Shown here: piece after piece, positions 48,414-60,634 of the stretch
Numbering within the stretch: the stretch's first letter is position 1
How the letters are laid out: each line of letters opens with the position of its first letter
Assembly: GCA_027405735.1 (NCBI GenBank)
Contig: JAPEHQ010000007.1
Location: forward strand, 186,001-250,000
From: Mucor racemosus
Taxonomy: Eukaryota; Mucoromycota; Mucoromycetes; Mucorales; Mucoraceae
DNA: 64,000 nt
Direction of reading: 5' to 3'
Made by a program: the position numbers and the translations under genes
Notes under the pieces: model-generated
The model's input: the letters and a program-made list of their open reading frames with translations, nothing else
Database searches by the model: none
Told to the model about the DNA's origin: nothing

Positions 48414-49217
48414 CTCTTTGAAATTGGGGAGCACTTGAATGAGCATTTGTAGAAATGTTTTCTGGTTTTAATGTTTTGAGGATGTTATCAATTCCGATGA
48501 AAGAGATGGTAAGACAATAGCTAAATATATATCTGAAGTGATGGCGAAGGTCCATAGGAAGCCCACGAGAACTCAAGTTAAAAAAGAAGAGAGAAATTTT
48601 AACGTATATAATAAAGAGAGGCTATCCAGCGTGATCAAAATGATCATAATATGTGTATATTTCTGTAAATGATGGCCTAAGAGACTAAAAAGAATTGTCA
48701 ATGATAGGTGCTGGAGGTTGGTTTCGCGATTCTTTATGTTCGCTAATGTTTGTAGCAAGAGAGTATACAATGTGAAAAATTAATTCGGCAGTTCATGGGA
48801 TGTCAAGAAACGCATTAAGGAATTCTATTAATTTTGTGTAGATTGGTTAGAAAAGTACTCTAGTTTATGTCATGAACCTAAGCCCATAAACAATTTTAAA
48901 ATATGTATTCTTTTTAAATAGATGCATTGCTATCCAAAAGAGAGCTTTAGATAATACAAATTCAGGGGCTAAAAAACTGTCTTTTTTAATTTCTTGTAGA
49001 TGTGCATTGAAAGAAAAATTGCTTTAAATTTATGTATGTATATACGATACGATGGCATATATACACAGAATAAGAGACGGTCGATAGAAGGAGAGAGGAA
49101 GTAGTGGGTGAATGGATGGGTGACAAGGATGTTGGTTAATAGGAAAGAAAAAGGGACGATTAAGAGTGTAGAAAATGTAGTATATGGCGTTAATTAAGTG
49201 ATTTATGATGATAAGAT
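48414..49217. other. Intergenic, no supported gene
   Basis: A plus-strand stretch at 48,478-48,645 reads open for about 55 codons (DVINSDERDGKTIAKY, then EVMAKVHRKP) and looks protein-like, but it has no start, splice context or family match. The rest is AT-rich 3' flank of Vps74. Confidence 0.4.
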
Positions 49218-50345
49218 TTACAGCTAAATAAACAAGTTATTAATATTTAACATACAATCACCAGAATTCAAAAACTTACAATAGCATCCATCTTTGCAAG
49301 CACATTCAAAACACTTGCAACAACTTCCAAAGAAAGATCTGTTCCAGAGGGTATTTCAACCTTACCATTACTACCAGTAAATGGCCAGGACGAATAATCG
49401 TTCATCAATTCATCTACCTTGTTGAATGCTTGTTCCCTTAAATCAGGTTGAAGATAAAGCAAGGCATTTTCCAAAACATTAGCTGCATAAGCTGCGCAAA
49501 TCATACTGACAGTTCTAACATAAGCATGCGGTACATCTGATTGATTATCTACAGAAGCGGGTGAAACTCTAGTAACCAACATGGTACAAACTCGCTTAAT
49601 AATTTCTTCTTTTACTGCAGGATCAGCTACTGGATGAGTAGCCATATCGAATAACAAAAAGTTGCGCTTTTCTGTTCTTAATACACCTTTATCAACCAAA
49701 CCTTTAGCTAAACGTTCACGAACTTGCTTTAATTGGTATCCAATTTTCATCACATTCCAAGTTTCACCTATATCACCAAATTAGTTAAAAAATCAGTGCG
49801 TATAAAATGTATTTATAAACTTTTACCACTCATCAAATCAATCCAACTGGATACGCTCATCTTTTCACTCATCTTCATCATTTTCAGAGCTTCATCCAAC
49901 AAAACTTCGCCTGTCAAATTTTCATTTATAACCTCAATATATCTATCACAAAGAGGGTACTTTCGGCGGTTAGAATCTTTGACCATGGCAATTCTACCCC
50001 TAAGAGCCAATTCAATGACAATACAACCACGTAAAGCATAACTAATACTGTCATTCCAGAATGAAAGATAGCCCTATTATATATAAAACACGTGTTTCAG
50101 ATTTTAAAAAAAATAGCCCAACTAAAATATTCTCAAGTTTTTACCTGTTTATCCTTTAAACCTAATAGCAACACTTCTTCCATGAGAGTTAATTTAGGTG
50201 TAGATTTACTTTCATCTATATCACGTGGGTCATAAGCTACTTTTTTATCAGCCATAGGGCTATTATGTTGTGTAGGTTCGTTTGGGGTGTCATCGTCCGA
50301 GTTGGCACTTTGACCTCCAACTCTTCTTCTTGTAACTGTAGACAT
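49218..50345 (-). CDS. VPS74: Vps74/GOLPH3 Golgi PI4P-binding protein
   Basis: It binds PI4P and glycosyltransferase tails to keep them in the Golgi. Exons 50145-50345, 49827-50073, 49280-49767 and probably a 6-base terminal exon 49218-49223, giving 313 residues. Without the last splice the frame reads on to a stop at 49,268 (315 residues, ending DAIVSF). The intron is favoured because it has GTAAGT, a TAATAAC branch-like site and TTTAG, and yields the ending MDAIL. Hallmarks: [40 protein letters not shown]-like [33 protein letters not shown] and [17 protein letters not shown]. The acidic, Ser-rich N-terminus is disordered. Confidence 0.93.
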
Positions 50346-52095
50346 TTATGTTTATTTTGTGTGTGTATGTGTGTGTGTACGTGTGTGTGTGTGAAGTTGC
50401 TGTTGATTTTTGTAAAACAAAAAAAAAGAAAGAAAGAAAAGTAAAACAAAAATATGGAAAAACAAAAAAGAGAAAAAGAAAATAATATATAAAGAAACAA
50501 AGATGCGAGAGGTTCATTAACCTAGCAGCACACACCCACAAACACACGCACACAGAATAGAGTGCGGGATCACAAAGAAGAGCAAGCCAAGAAACTTTCG
50601 ACTGAGATCGTTTTTTCATTTTTACCTCCTCAACAACAATCATTACATTAATAATTAGTTGATCAACATGTTGAGAAAATAGAGGATTTAATATTTAGTT
50701 GTTGATGAATGTGTAGTGTTAATTCTAATCATGGTTAAAGATCTATATTTACTTTAAGGTTACCTTTAAATGATGCTATGTATATAAATTATAAGCCTAA
50801 GATAAATGATGCTTGTGTAGGACGGATCCCAATTGGCTCCTCCGGCTCAAGTATAATGGTAAATTTAGTTGTTTCTAATTGCAGACTGAATGTACTGTAT
50901 GTATACCTTCTTTTTTCTTGGCCAGTTTTATCATAAAGTTTAAGCAAATCTTATGAATTATCATTTATAAATTCAACATTATTATATTAAAATGCTCTTG
51001 TATAAGCCAGAAAACTATAGAATTTAGTACAATAGAAGCACGAGAATATATATTTTTATATTACACATTTAGTATAAATATACACGGAGGAGTTTATCAA
51101 GAATGCACAGAAAAAAAAAAAAAAAAAAAAAAATGGTAAAGTATGTATATGATAGTTGTATGCTTCTGTTTCTCAATATAACGAACAACTATTATATTTT
51201 ATGGATATATGTAACACTTATTTATTTATACACGATCAAAAACTGTATCTATGTTGTATATGGAGCTCTATTTAAATCAAACAATGGCAATAAGGGCGGT
51301 TAAATCAAGTTCATTGTGCCATGTCAAACCTGGATAAAATCAAGCCATCGAGCCATATTCATCATAAAAGATGTCAATTAAAAACAATCATAAACATTTA
51401 TATATAAATGTTGTAAACAGCTTCTAATTTTCAACGCCTAAATCATAAAATGTACATTACATTTATTAAAAAATGCATTTAGCCGCCAAAAATAGTCAAT
51501 TGAATAGCTCAGATATCATGGTTTTGAAGTTTTTTTTTTTGAGGGTTGAGATACACAAATTAAATAAATCTTGTTTTTAAGATGTTATTCAGAAGCTTCA
51601 AAGCAATGCCATATTTTTAATTTTGTCGCTTTACGTAAGTAAATACTGCATCTATTGCCTTTTTTGCTGCATTCTGTATTTTTAAAAATCATTGATTTTG
51701 GTCGGCGACTACCACAGAAATTACATTGATTGGGCGTTCAATGATAGCCATTTTTCCCTGTTTATTGTTGTCCATATGCAGAAATAACTACGGTGATGAA
51801 CAACTATATTAACAGTACACCTTAGGCTTACATACAGCCTTTAAGCAAGTTAAACACCTATGCTGTTGTGATATATTAACAACAAAAAATGTCGCTTATA
51901 TTAAAATGTAATCACACGGTGCCAAATTGAGGAATGAAGAATGCAAATAGACGTCAAATTATTGCACACTTGTCTAATATTTTATAAACAAATCATGCAT
52001 GAAATTAGACTTTATATAGAAATACATATCATATAACTATAATAAAAGGTTCGTTCTCTCCATCTTTGTCTTCTTCTTGGTTTTTTTTTCACACA
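50346..52095. other. Divergent intergenic region with simple repeats
   Basis: 1.75 kb between the divergent Vps74 and PMT-like genes. (GT)n tracts at 50,357-50,395 and purine runs at 50,425-50,490 sit in the Vps74 leader. An A-run lies at 51,109-51,132. No gene or RNA is recognised. Confidence 0.5.
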
Positions 52096-55000
52096 ATGTT
52101 TTCTGTTCGATCCAGGAAAATAACAGAGAAAACAGATGATCCATTTGTCGTTAACGACAATGATGAAAAATATGAAAAGAAAGGTGTCGCGTATAAAGAA
52201 TCAACTTGGGTGGATGCCATTCATGATCAATTGCGTTTAACTTTACTTTCGTCATTGGGTCTCTATCTTCGTGTCATGAAGTTGAGATTTCCTGCTTATA
52301 TCACTGACATGGAGCTAGAAACTGCTAAACAAGTGAATTGGTATATGGCAGGAAAATTCTTTATTGGTAAATTTCCTCCATTAGCGGGTATTGTGTCAAC
52401 GGGCATAGCTCGTCTTGCAGGATATTATGGCACTGAAGATTTAGCATATCCAGGACAGTATGTATATAAGTAAGGTCTCGTAAACAATCTTATACTAATA
52501 CTATTTTATATAGAGCATTTGTAGATTTCCCTGTTGTAGCTTTAAGAAGATTTTCAGCCATTTTAGGTGCTTCACTTGTACCATTATGTTATATTACTAT
52601 GCGTAATTTGGGTCATTCTCGTGCTGCTGCAACATTAGCATCAGCTTTATTAATATTTGGTTAGTGTTGTTGATGCATTCAGAGAGTTTAATTAATTTGT
52701 TAATTGGAATGGTTGATGTAAACTGTAGAGAATGGCGTTGTGACACAATCAAGATATGCTACACCTGAAATTTACGTATTATTTTTTAGTGCATTGGCAA
52801 CATGTTCTTGGACATTAATGAATAAATACTCACAAGAAAGGTATAAATAATACATAATTGTTGATACATTTTATTAAAACTGTTTATTTTCAATAGCCAA
52901 GGTAGACTCAGTGCTCAAACAGGCTTCTGGCAAACTATTTCTGGTATTTCAATTGGTTGTGCCATTAGTTCAAAATGGACAGGCATATTGATAATTCCAG
53001 TAATTTGGCTATCTATCCTGAATGACACTTGGAATAGATTATGTGAAAAGCACAACAATGTAAAGAGTATTGTTAGAAATGTCATTGTAAATGTATTCTC
53101 TACTATTTTATTACCGATGTGTGTTTATTTGGCTTTATTTCAACTTCACTTCAATTTGGTTCCTAATGCTGGTGATCATGATTTATTAGTAAGCTCACAT
53201 CTCAAGTATTCATTGCAAGGCAATTCACTTGAAGCTAGTCAACCAAGTATGTAATCATAAATATATACATAACCAAACAACAAGCAAAAGATCTATTAAC
53301 ACAAAAATAGATATTGCATATGGTTCACAAATTGTAATTCGACACGATGGCTCTGTAGGTGGTTATCTTCATTCGCACAAAAAGAGATTCACAGGTGGAA
53401 GTACTCAACAAGAAGTAACATTGTATCCTCACATTGACATTAATAACATCTGGACAGTACACAAAAATAATCAAATTTGGAACTCTTCTCAACCTATTGA
53501 ATTTGTTCGCAATTTGGATCAAATTCGTCTTGAACATTTTGCATCTACTCGTAAATTACATTCGCATGATCATCGACCTCAAATGACAAATAGAAAGGAA
53601 CATAATGAAGTAACGTAGGTATCATGGAATAAATGGTTGCATTTGAATATATATAAGAGTTGACAGATATTTACTATTTAAAAAACAAGTGCTTATGGTG
53701 ATCGCTTGATTAACGATGCACATGATCACTGGACACTAAGAGTATTAGATGATGATAACCTTCCTGACAAAAACAAAAATATCACTTGGAAATCACTCAA
53801 CCAGCGATTCCGTTTAACACATATTCGTGGTTGTCAATTGATTAGCCATAACTCTTATTATGCTCCTCCTAACGGTGAAAATCATCAAGAAGTAACATGT
53901 ATGGCTGGAGCTGCTGCTCACATTTCTCCTTGGATTGTAGAATCTTCTTATCATGAACAATGTAAAATATAGTATAGTTTATATTACGCGTAACATGGAC
54001 TAATGATTTTGGTTGGTAGTGGAAGGAATGCAAACTATTACATATGACATGATATCAAACAAGAAGAAGTTTCAGGAGGTTCACAAATTGATGGCAAAGT
54101 ATCTTGATGTTGTTTATGATCGTTTACAAACTGGTTCCCAGAATGATGGTATCGCTAGTCCCAAATTTTACAGAGAAGAAAATGCAAACAAATGGTTCTT
54201 TCAACGTGCTAGTCTTAAAATTTGGAATGAATTAGCTGGTTACTCTACTCATCTTGTGCTCAATCCTATTGTACAACGTCTCATTTTGTCAACCATGGTA
54301 TCTTATTTCGGCTTCTTAGGCCTTAATGCATTCCTGGCCCAACGCCAAATCAAATTACCTTCCTACTTGATGTGGCTTCATTCTATAGGTAAAAAAAAAT
54401 AACTGAATTTTATATGCAAAAAGACATACAAAACTCAATTGAATGATAGGTATGGACACAGTAATCAATGACTTTTATACAAGATCCATTGTATTCTTTT
54501 ATTCTGCTTCTATTATCCACGTTAGCTGTCTTCGATTCTTGCCTCCTCATGTTACTGCAATGCCCGACATTTTAGGTGCTATTTATTATGGTATTGGACT
54601 CACTTCAGTATTTTTAGAAGCATGTACCAACCGTTTATCACCCATTTTGAGACGTTCAATATTGTATAGTTTATTGTTACTCTCAATCATCAAGTTTTCG
54701 CAATTATCTCGTTTAGCTTATGGAGGAGAGAAATGGTATCGATCTGATTGCATCAATTCAGACATTGATATCGATTGTATTCGTTTCCCACCCCAAGAAG
54801 CAGAATTAGCAGAAATAATCCAAAATAGTGGTCGTACCGCAAATTCCACACTATTAACAATATATGTTGAAATGGCAGGTAACACACAACAACCTTTCCG
54901 ATATAACCAAGGCCAGGAAGCAGAAGCAGACAATCATATTGCTATTTTAAAGCAACAAGCATTCTTGAGAGAATCTCAAACAGCAACAGGTACACTTCGT

Positions 55001-55240
55001 TATCATCGTGTTATTCCTACAGAAGCACTGACTCCAGAGGAGGCTGCTAAATGGGCTAAAGAGGTTTATGAGGGTGCAATTAATAGGCAAAGAGCTGCAG
55101 AATCAACTGCTGCAGAAAATGAAAAGAAACTAGTAGTTGATAACGCAGCACCAAAAGGAATGGCATCACCACGAAAGAAATCCAGAAAAGAAAAAAGCGC
55201 TGTAAATGGAGGACCCATCATGAAATCAAACAAGAAATAA
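52096..55240 (+). CDS. Protein O-mannosyltransferase-like protein, divergent at the active site
   Basis: PMTs transfer mannose from dolichol-phosphate to Ser/Thr in the ER. Eight exons: 52096-52469, 52514-52659, 52729-52840, 52897-53246, 53311-53614, 53690-53961, 54020-54388 and 54450-55240, 905 residues. It has a multi-pass N-terminal part, a MIR domain at about residues 330-515 (YGSQIVIRH, GSTQQEVTLYP, DHWTLRVL, GENHQEVTC) and a C-terminal multi-pass block, then a basic tail. The usual first-loop Asp-Glu reads TDMELE, and the HPPLGK motif reads KFPPLAG, so the acidic Glu and the His are missing. An ATG 30 bases upstream (52,066) is in frame. Catalytic activity is therefore doubtful. Confidence 0.88.
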
Positions 55241-55473
55241 ATCATCATATAAATCGCATTTAAATAAATCATTTTTTTATCCCTTTTTCTTATTTTACGC
55301 TGCTCAAATGCCAATGCTACACATATGGGGACAACGGATGTACTTGCAGACCTGAGCCTAACTCCGCGTACAATAGGTTGTGGAAAATTTTTTGTATAAA
55401 AGCAAATTGATTGTAACCTCAGTTTTCTTTTAGTTTTTAAGCTTTTTTCGTTTTTCATTTTAAATTATATAAT

Positions 55474-56148
55474 ATGGGCAAGGCTGAATCAGGATCTCAG
55501 TGCAAGAGCTGTTGGACTAAGCTCCTCTTTGTTATGACTTTGTTCATTGCTATCTTTATTGGTTTAGATCAAATCAAGGAACGTTGGTATATTTTTGATC
55601 AAAATGTTCTTCAACAAATTGCCCAAAAGAACATTGAATTATACAGTAATGACACTCGTGCCATGGTTACAAACATTGCATTGGATTTGGAAAAGGAATA
55701 CCCTGGTCATGTTGAATTAAAGGAGGAATGGGTTTTTAACAATGCTGGTGGTGCTATGGGTTCCATGTACATCTTGCACGCGTCCATCACTGAATATGTC
55801 ATTATCTTTGGTACTCCCATCGGTACTGAAGGTCATACTGGTCGTTATTTTGCTGATGATTACTTTATTATCCTTGAAGGTGAACAATGGGCAGCTTATG
55901 CTGGTGATCTTGAAAAGACTATTTTCAAGCCAGGAGAGATGCATCATTTAGCTAGAGGTGATGCTCAACATTACAAGATCCCTGACCATGCTTGGGCTCT
56001 TGAATATGCTCGTGGTTGGATCCCTCTCATGTTGCCTTTCGGTTTCTTTGACGCTATCTTTTCTACTCTTGATATTATTTCCGTCGTCAATACCTTGCGT
56101 CTTACTGGAAAGGCCGTTATTGGTGAATTACTCATCGGAAAGATCTAA
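55474..56148 (+). CDS. ERG2: C-8 sterol isomerase ERG2 (sigma-1 receptor family)
   Basis: It moves the delta-8 double bond to delta-7 in ergosterol synthesis in the ER membrane. Single exon, 224 residues, the family length. N-terminal membrane helix at residues 17-34 (LLFVMTLFIAIFIGL), then the cupin-like barrel with EWVFNNAGGAMGSMYILHASITEY, TPIGTEGHTGRY, ADDYFIILEGEQW, FKPGEMHHL and a C-terminal amphipathic membrane region (MLPFGFFDAIF). The Glu and Asp positions expected near the ligand (EGEQW, ADDYF) are kept. It lies 233 bases after the PMT-like gene on the same strand. Confidence 0.95.
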   Translation: MGKAESGSQCKSCWTKLLFVMTLFIAIFIGLDQIKERWYIFDQNVLQQIAQKNIELYSNDTRAMVTNIALDLEKEYPGHVELKEEWVFNNAGGAMGSMYILHASITEYVIIFGTPIGTEGHTGRYFADDYFIILEGEQWAAYAGDLEKTIFKPGEMHHLARGDAQHYKIPDHAWALEYARGWIPLMLPFGFFDAIFSTLDIISVVNTLRLTGKAVIGELLIGKI

Positions 56149-57686
56149 AAAAGTTGATTGTAATTAAAACTAATATATACATAACTCAAGTTTCTTGATA
56201 GATAACTACATTTTTCTTTTTTTTTTTTTTTGAAGAATAATAAAATTAAAATTAATACATATACCAAAAGCCTTATCATATGATAATTGTTATTGTTCAT
56301 TGTTTAGGCGAAAAATGATCTGCTTTTAAATCAGCAGTTTCATGCTTAAATAAGCTCATTACATAAGAAAGGCATAGACTAAATTTCACTCTTAACGCAA
56401 ATGAGATTATATATCAATAACAGCGCAATCATTTGTTTTTTATTAGGTAGCGTCGATCAATAGTATGCTTTCTTGGGTTGTTTATACTTTCTTAGTCATT
56501 TCTAATATCTCGGATACAGAGCTACATAATAACACTAGCGAGAATCAAACGTCAATGCAACTACATCTTTTCCTATAATTACTTTCACCAAATCTGTAGA
56601 CATTGTATTCTGATTTTTTTCAAAAATTGATATATAACCTGAATATTCAATTAATCATTCTTCGTTGTACGGACACAGCTTGACAATAGATTTAATTTAT
56701 ATATTACATGCCTTATATTTTTTATTTTTACGAATTCAAGATATATGAAAACACTTGAACGGCAACCAAATTCTAAAAAAATATGCACGAATTTCATCTA
56801 TGATGTTTTTTTGCGATGAATGTCAAAAATTATGATGGTGTTGAAACTCGATTTCGGTTTCTTTGATGTGATATACGTATAACATTAAAAAAGTTACTAA
56901 ACTATCTCAATCGTATTCGTTAAATGCGATTCCCTACAATATCACTGTTGACTACCTGATAAAGCAGCTCGTTAAACAAAACAATAGCTTGAAATTTTCT
57001 AGTATTTCCCTAGTAATTTATAAGTGCAGTTGAATTCAATATTGGATATCCAAAACTTTTGAAAAAAATAAATGTAAAACGCATTTTAGTACAACCTTGG
57101 TTCTACATAAAAAGGATGTTTACTTTTTAATTTTGGTAATTGACATTGCCATATGTTGGTTTTGGACGATTTAGCGCTGTTTCTACATTTAAATAGTAGA
57201 CTGCTCAGACATGAAACCCACTTGAAAAAAGCAGACGTTTGATCCCTACAATTTAACCATCAAATCAATGCGATGATAAAATGTTAATTCTAGATATTTT
57301 TACAGCCGCAGTATATTATATTTTGAAATTTTTAGCTCAATGTTATGTCAATATTATATCCTAGGTCGCACATTCAAGGTCTCAGTCAATATTCGGTATT
57401 ATACTAAATCAACAGGTGTCCACGTTGATTCACATGCGTCTTAGTTAATTGGTATAATGCTCTTAGATAGTAATTCTGTGTAATAGTTATAATGAAAAGT
57501 ATAATATTTTGGCAAGATTATTTCTTAACACCGTTTTTGACACTTCACCCATTTGGATCAATATTCATTAATCGCAAGCATTTTTCCAGCCGCTTTAATT
57601 TTTTCAAGCAGAGGAAAAGAGGTTTCTTGTCGAACATGGTGATATATTTCTTCAAAAACAGCTGTTAGTTAATTAAATAAAGAGAT
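56149..57686. repeat. Intergenic with a diverged retroelement leader (about 57,180-57,560)
   Basis: The first kilobase shows nothing. From about 57,350 to 57,545 it resembles 43,150-43,350 of the inverted arm ('ggtctcagtc.atatt', '.cttagata.taa...tctg', 'ggcaagattatttctta.....tttgacattt'). It is a decayed relative of the same leader family. No gag follows. Confidence 0.55.
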
Positions 57687-57920
57687 TTTTGAGAATTTAT
57701 GGATAGATACAATCTTATTTATAGAAAGAATAATAATAAAGACTAGTAACATTTATCATGGAGAACGTAGGCTTTATTACTAGAAAAACTAAAGGTAAAA
57801 GAAAGAACCAAGAGCTTCTAGGTCTTGGTTTAAAGACTATTTACAAGAATCACATTTCAATATGAGTTAGAAATGGAATTGGCTTCAAAATTGGCTGTTT
57901 GATATCCTCGAAAACCGACA
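57687..57920 (-). mobile_element. Solo LTR, family L3, second copy
   Basis: About 93% like 14,299-14,535 in the same orientation, but the first bases (TGTTG) have decayed. It ends GAAAACCGACA at 57,920, directly against the 4.6 kb unit. Confidence 0.7.
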
Positions 57921-58911
57921 GAAAAAATACATGTAGAAAAGGATTTTCAAGGCTTTACATTAGTTAGCGCAATTAAACCCCTGCTAAATTGCAATGTAAA
58001 AGCAGCATTACAGCGCATAAATCATAAATTAAACAAAATAAGCAATATTTGGTATCATAGAAGCATACATTTTTTTACCAGAAGAAAACCCGTCTGTCAT
58101 ATCACAAATTCATTAAAAAATTGAAAAAGCAAGCCCGTAGAGCGACGCCGTAATTGAGAATAGCAAGATTGAATTGTTAAGTCTCTTATACTATGGTACA
58201 GTATATCTAAGTTTTAATTAAAAAGGCGTTTTTTTCAACTTTTCTTATATTTAGCCACATACGGCCTGAAAATTCAGTTTTTGTAGCGGACATTTTCGGG
58301 GATCATTTTATCCTTACCAACACTCATGATTTTTATCAAAAAACAGAGAAATCAAATTTTGATACCAAAATCAACGTTTAAATATACTACATTGTGAGAG
58401 AAAATTGTAGCCATGACTAATACACATTTTATAAAAGCTTAATATTAAATGTTAAGTAATAAAACTTAGCATTTTAGGCCCAAAAACGGTTTTTTGATTA
58501 AAGAATTTTCATGTAATATTTTGCAATAAAAATGTTTATTATTTTTTATTGGGCAAATAGAGCGCTAGATTCTGCATATGTGTATATTTTTTATTTTTAT
58601 AACTGGTAGTATAATTAACTCTAGATTTGCAAAACCAAAAAAAAAATTTAAAAAATGTCAAAATTGATGATCTGGACAAAAATAATTTTCTAAATTAATA
58701 TTCCGCTTACAAGCCTTGTAAGTCTTAAAAATAAGAGATTTTATAATACATGAGAACTTTTTTAAGACTTTACGATGATGTACCTACTTGATTCAAGCTT
58801 ATTACTGTAAATCTTTATACATGTTAAAATTGTGTGGTAGTTTATTTGATGATAATATAGTCTTACTTTATAATTATTGCGCTAGAGTTTGTTTACATTA
58901 AGTTTTAGTCT

Positions 58912-59135
58912 TACCTCTCCAATATCGATCATAAACATAAGGATAAACATGACCATCACTGAAACCTATTGCCGTATTTTTATCCTCTTTGTTCCAGACC
59001 AATTTATTCAATGCTTTACTCGAACCAACTTAAATACTTACAAATGGTTCCTTGGTATTTTCATACAAATTCCATAAACTAAATTAACTGGTTCTATCTA
59101 CAGTAATGTCAAACGTATTATCAGCCCGCGATATG
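58912..59135 (-). pseudogene. Dynein intermediate chain WD40 fragment, copy 3
   Basis: Minus strand reads ITVDRTS, a stop, FSLWNLYENTKEPF, then SKALNKLVWNKEDKNTAIGFSDGHVY before a GTAAG-like junction. It lacks the LTR of copy 2 and shows the join between the two halves. Confidence 0.5.
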
Positions 59136-59344
59136 ATGTTATGTTTATGTCAATCTAAAACCAGAAACATCCCATTGTCATTGTTATAAGCTATGAAAAG
59201 CTTGATTTTTAATAATACAACAGTTAAATAAAAGACAAAATGATACCAATCACATTTGGTGAGTATTTAACATCTAGTTGAGTTTAATAAAGAATGCTTT
59301 TGAACCCTTTTGAAAATCCTGAAGCAAACACAACACCTTGGTCC

Positions 59345-59665
59345 TGTAATTTCTTCTATCCATCAAAATGTAACGATTTTCACTACACAATGAATCCATC
59401 TTTCATCAATCTCGACCTCGTTTTACATTGAGTATCAGTTTTGTATAATCAAGGTAGAAACGGAGAAGACCATACCTGCATTAACAGCGCATAATATGGT
59501 AATCCACCAGAAACCTGTGTCTCTTATCAAACATTTAATACCTTGTTTTAACCCCATACGTTCTTGATCAGACGATGGAGAAGATGGAATTTTTGGTGGA
59601 CTCGGCAAGAAAACGGATAGTATTGTAAATACTGTTGAAATAATAGCAATGACAATAAGCATTAC
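59345..59665 (-). pseudogene. Captured MFS transporter fragment inside the inverted unit
   Basis: About 320 bases absent from the left array, where 'cctgtattttctct' is continuous (about 22,450). The minus strand reads IAIISTVFTILSVFLPSPP, QGIKCLIRDTGFWW and VNAGMVFSVSTLIIQ, which resembles one to two transmembrane segments of SLC49/FLVCR-type major facilitator proteins. Its open frame is intact for 75 codons, so capture is fairly recent. No LTR ends or target duplication are seen. Confidence 0.6.
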
Positions 59666-60330
59666 CAGTTGTATTTTCTCTAATTCATTAATATTCTATC
59701 ATATTGAATGATAATGTATTAAATTACAATTTACTAGTATACTGTTCGTAGTCTTTTATTATTACTTTAAAAACTTGATCCTATTAATTATTATTACTAC
59801 CATTGATTATAATTGTCAAACTGATTGATTCATACAGTATATCATATTACTACAACAGTATTTCGCATTGGTAGATATTATACAATTGATATCTGCATTT
59901 AACACTGGCGGTTTGGAAAGTTGATATCTGTCTTTAGTTTGATGACTAATATGTACTTTGGTTTTCCAGTACAATTCTAGGTGTTTCGACTCTTAAAAGC
60001 TGAATTTTTCAATGCAACTGCATCTGTTGAATATCACTTGAGTTTCTATGCGTTGTGGCTCATGTTATAATACTAACTCCCATTTTGGAAAACATTGCTT
60101 TACATTCGTTCATATTCAATTTTTGTGTTATACAGTTTAATATTAATGTACTAACATTGAATTTTATTTATATCTCCATCACAAATTGGTACTTTTTCCA
60201 GATGATGTCTACTACCAATATCTGGAAAGCTCTACTGTCATTTCCAAAAAGAAAAATACGCCTTAATTTGCTGTATTTCCCAAACTAGTGAAAAACTGAC
60301 AAATACATGTGAACATGTATGGGGATTAAA

Positions 60331-60430
60331 ATTGTAGACCAAAGGAGAGTGACAAGCTTAACGCGTAGCGCAGGCGCTACAAATTGAGTGCAACATACAT
60401 ATTTGTGTGTTCAAACCCGCCAAAAGGGAA
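60331..60430 (+). repeat. tRNA-like module, intact copy
   Basis: The uninterrupted form of the module at 21,696. It carries an A-box-like AGCTTAACGCG..AGCGCAGG and a B-box-like GTTCAAACC at about 60,411, with a GCGC stem between. Flanks show inverted 'accaaaggg'/'ccctttggt' sequence (60,334-60,342 and 60,433-60,441). Confidence 0.4.
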
Positions 60431-60634
60431 GCCCTTTGGTATTAGGATATGAATTTCGAAAGAGAATCTCTGATGACGTTGCTTCTCATCAAATATGATC
60501 CTCCTTTTTTTTTCTTAGTAGGGTTTTCATATGTCTAGCAAATGTTTTCCTTTTTTATTATTAATGCATAATATGATTATATGCATACTAGTAAATGTGG
60601 CTGGCAAAGCCCGGCTCGACACCAATACTACCAG

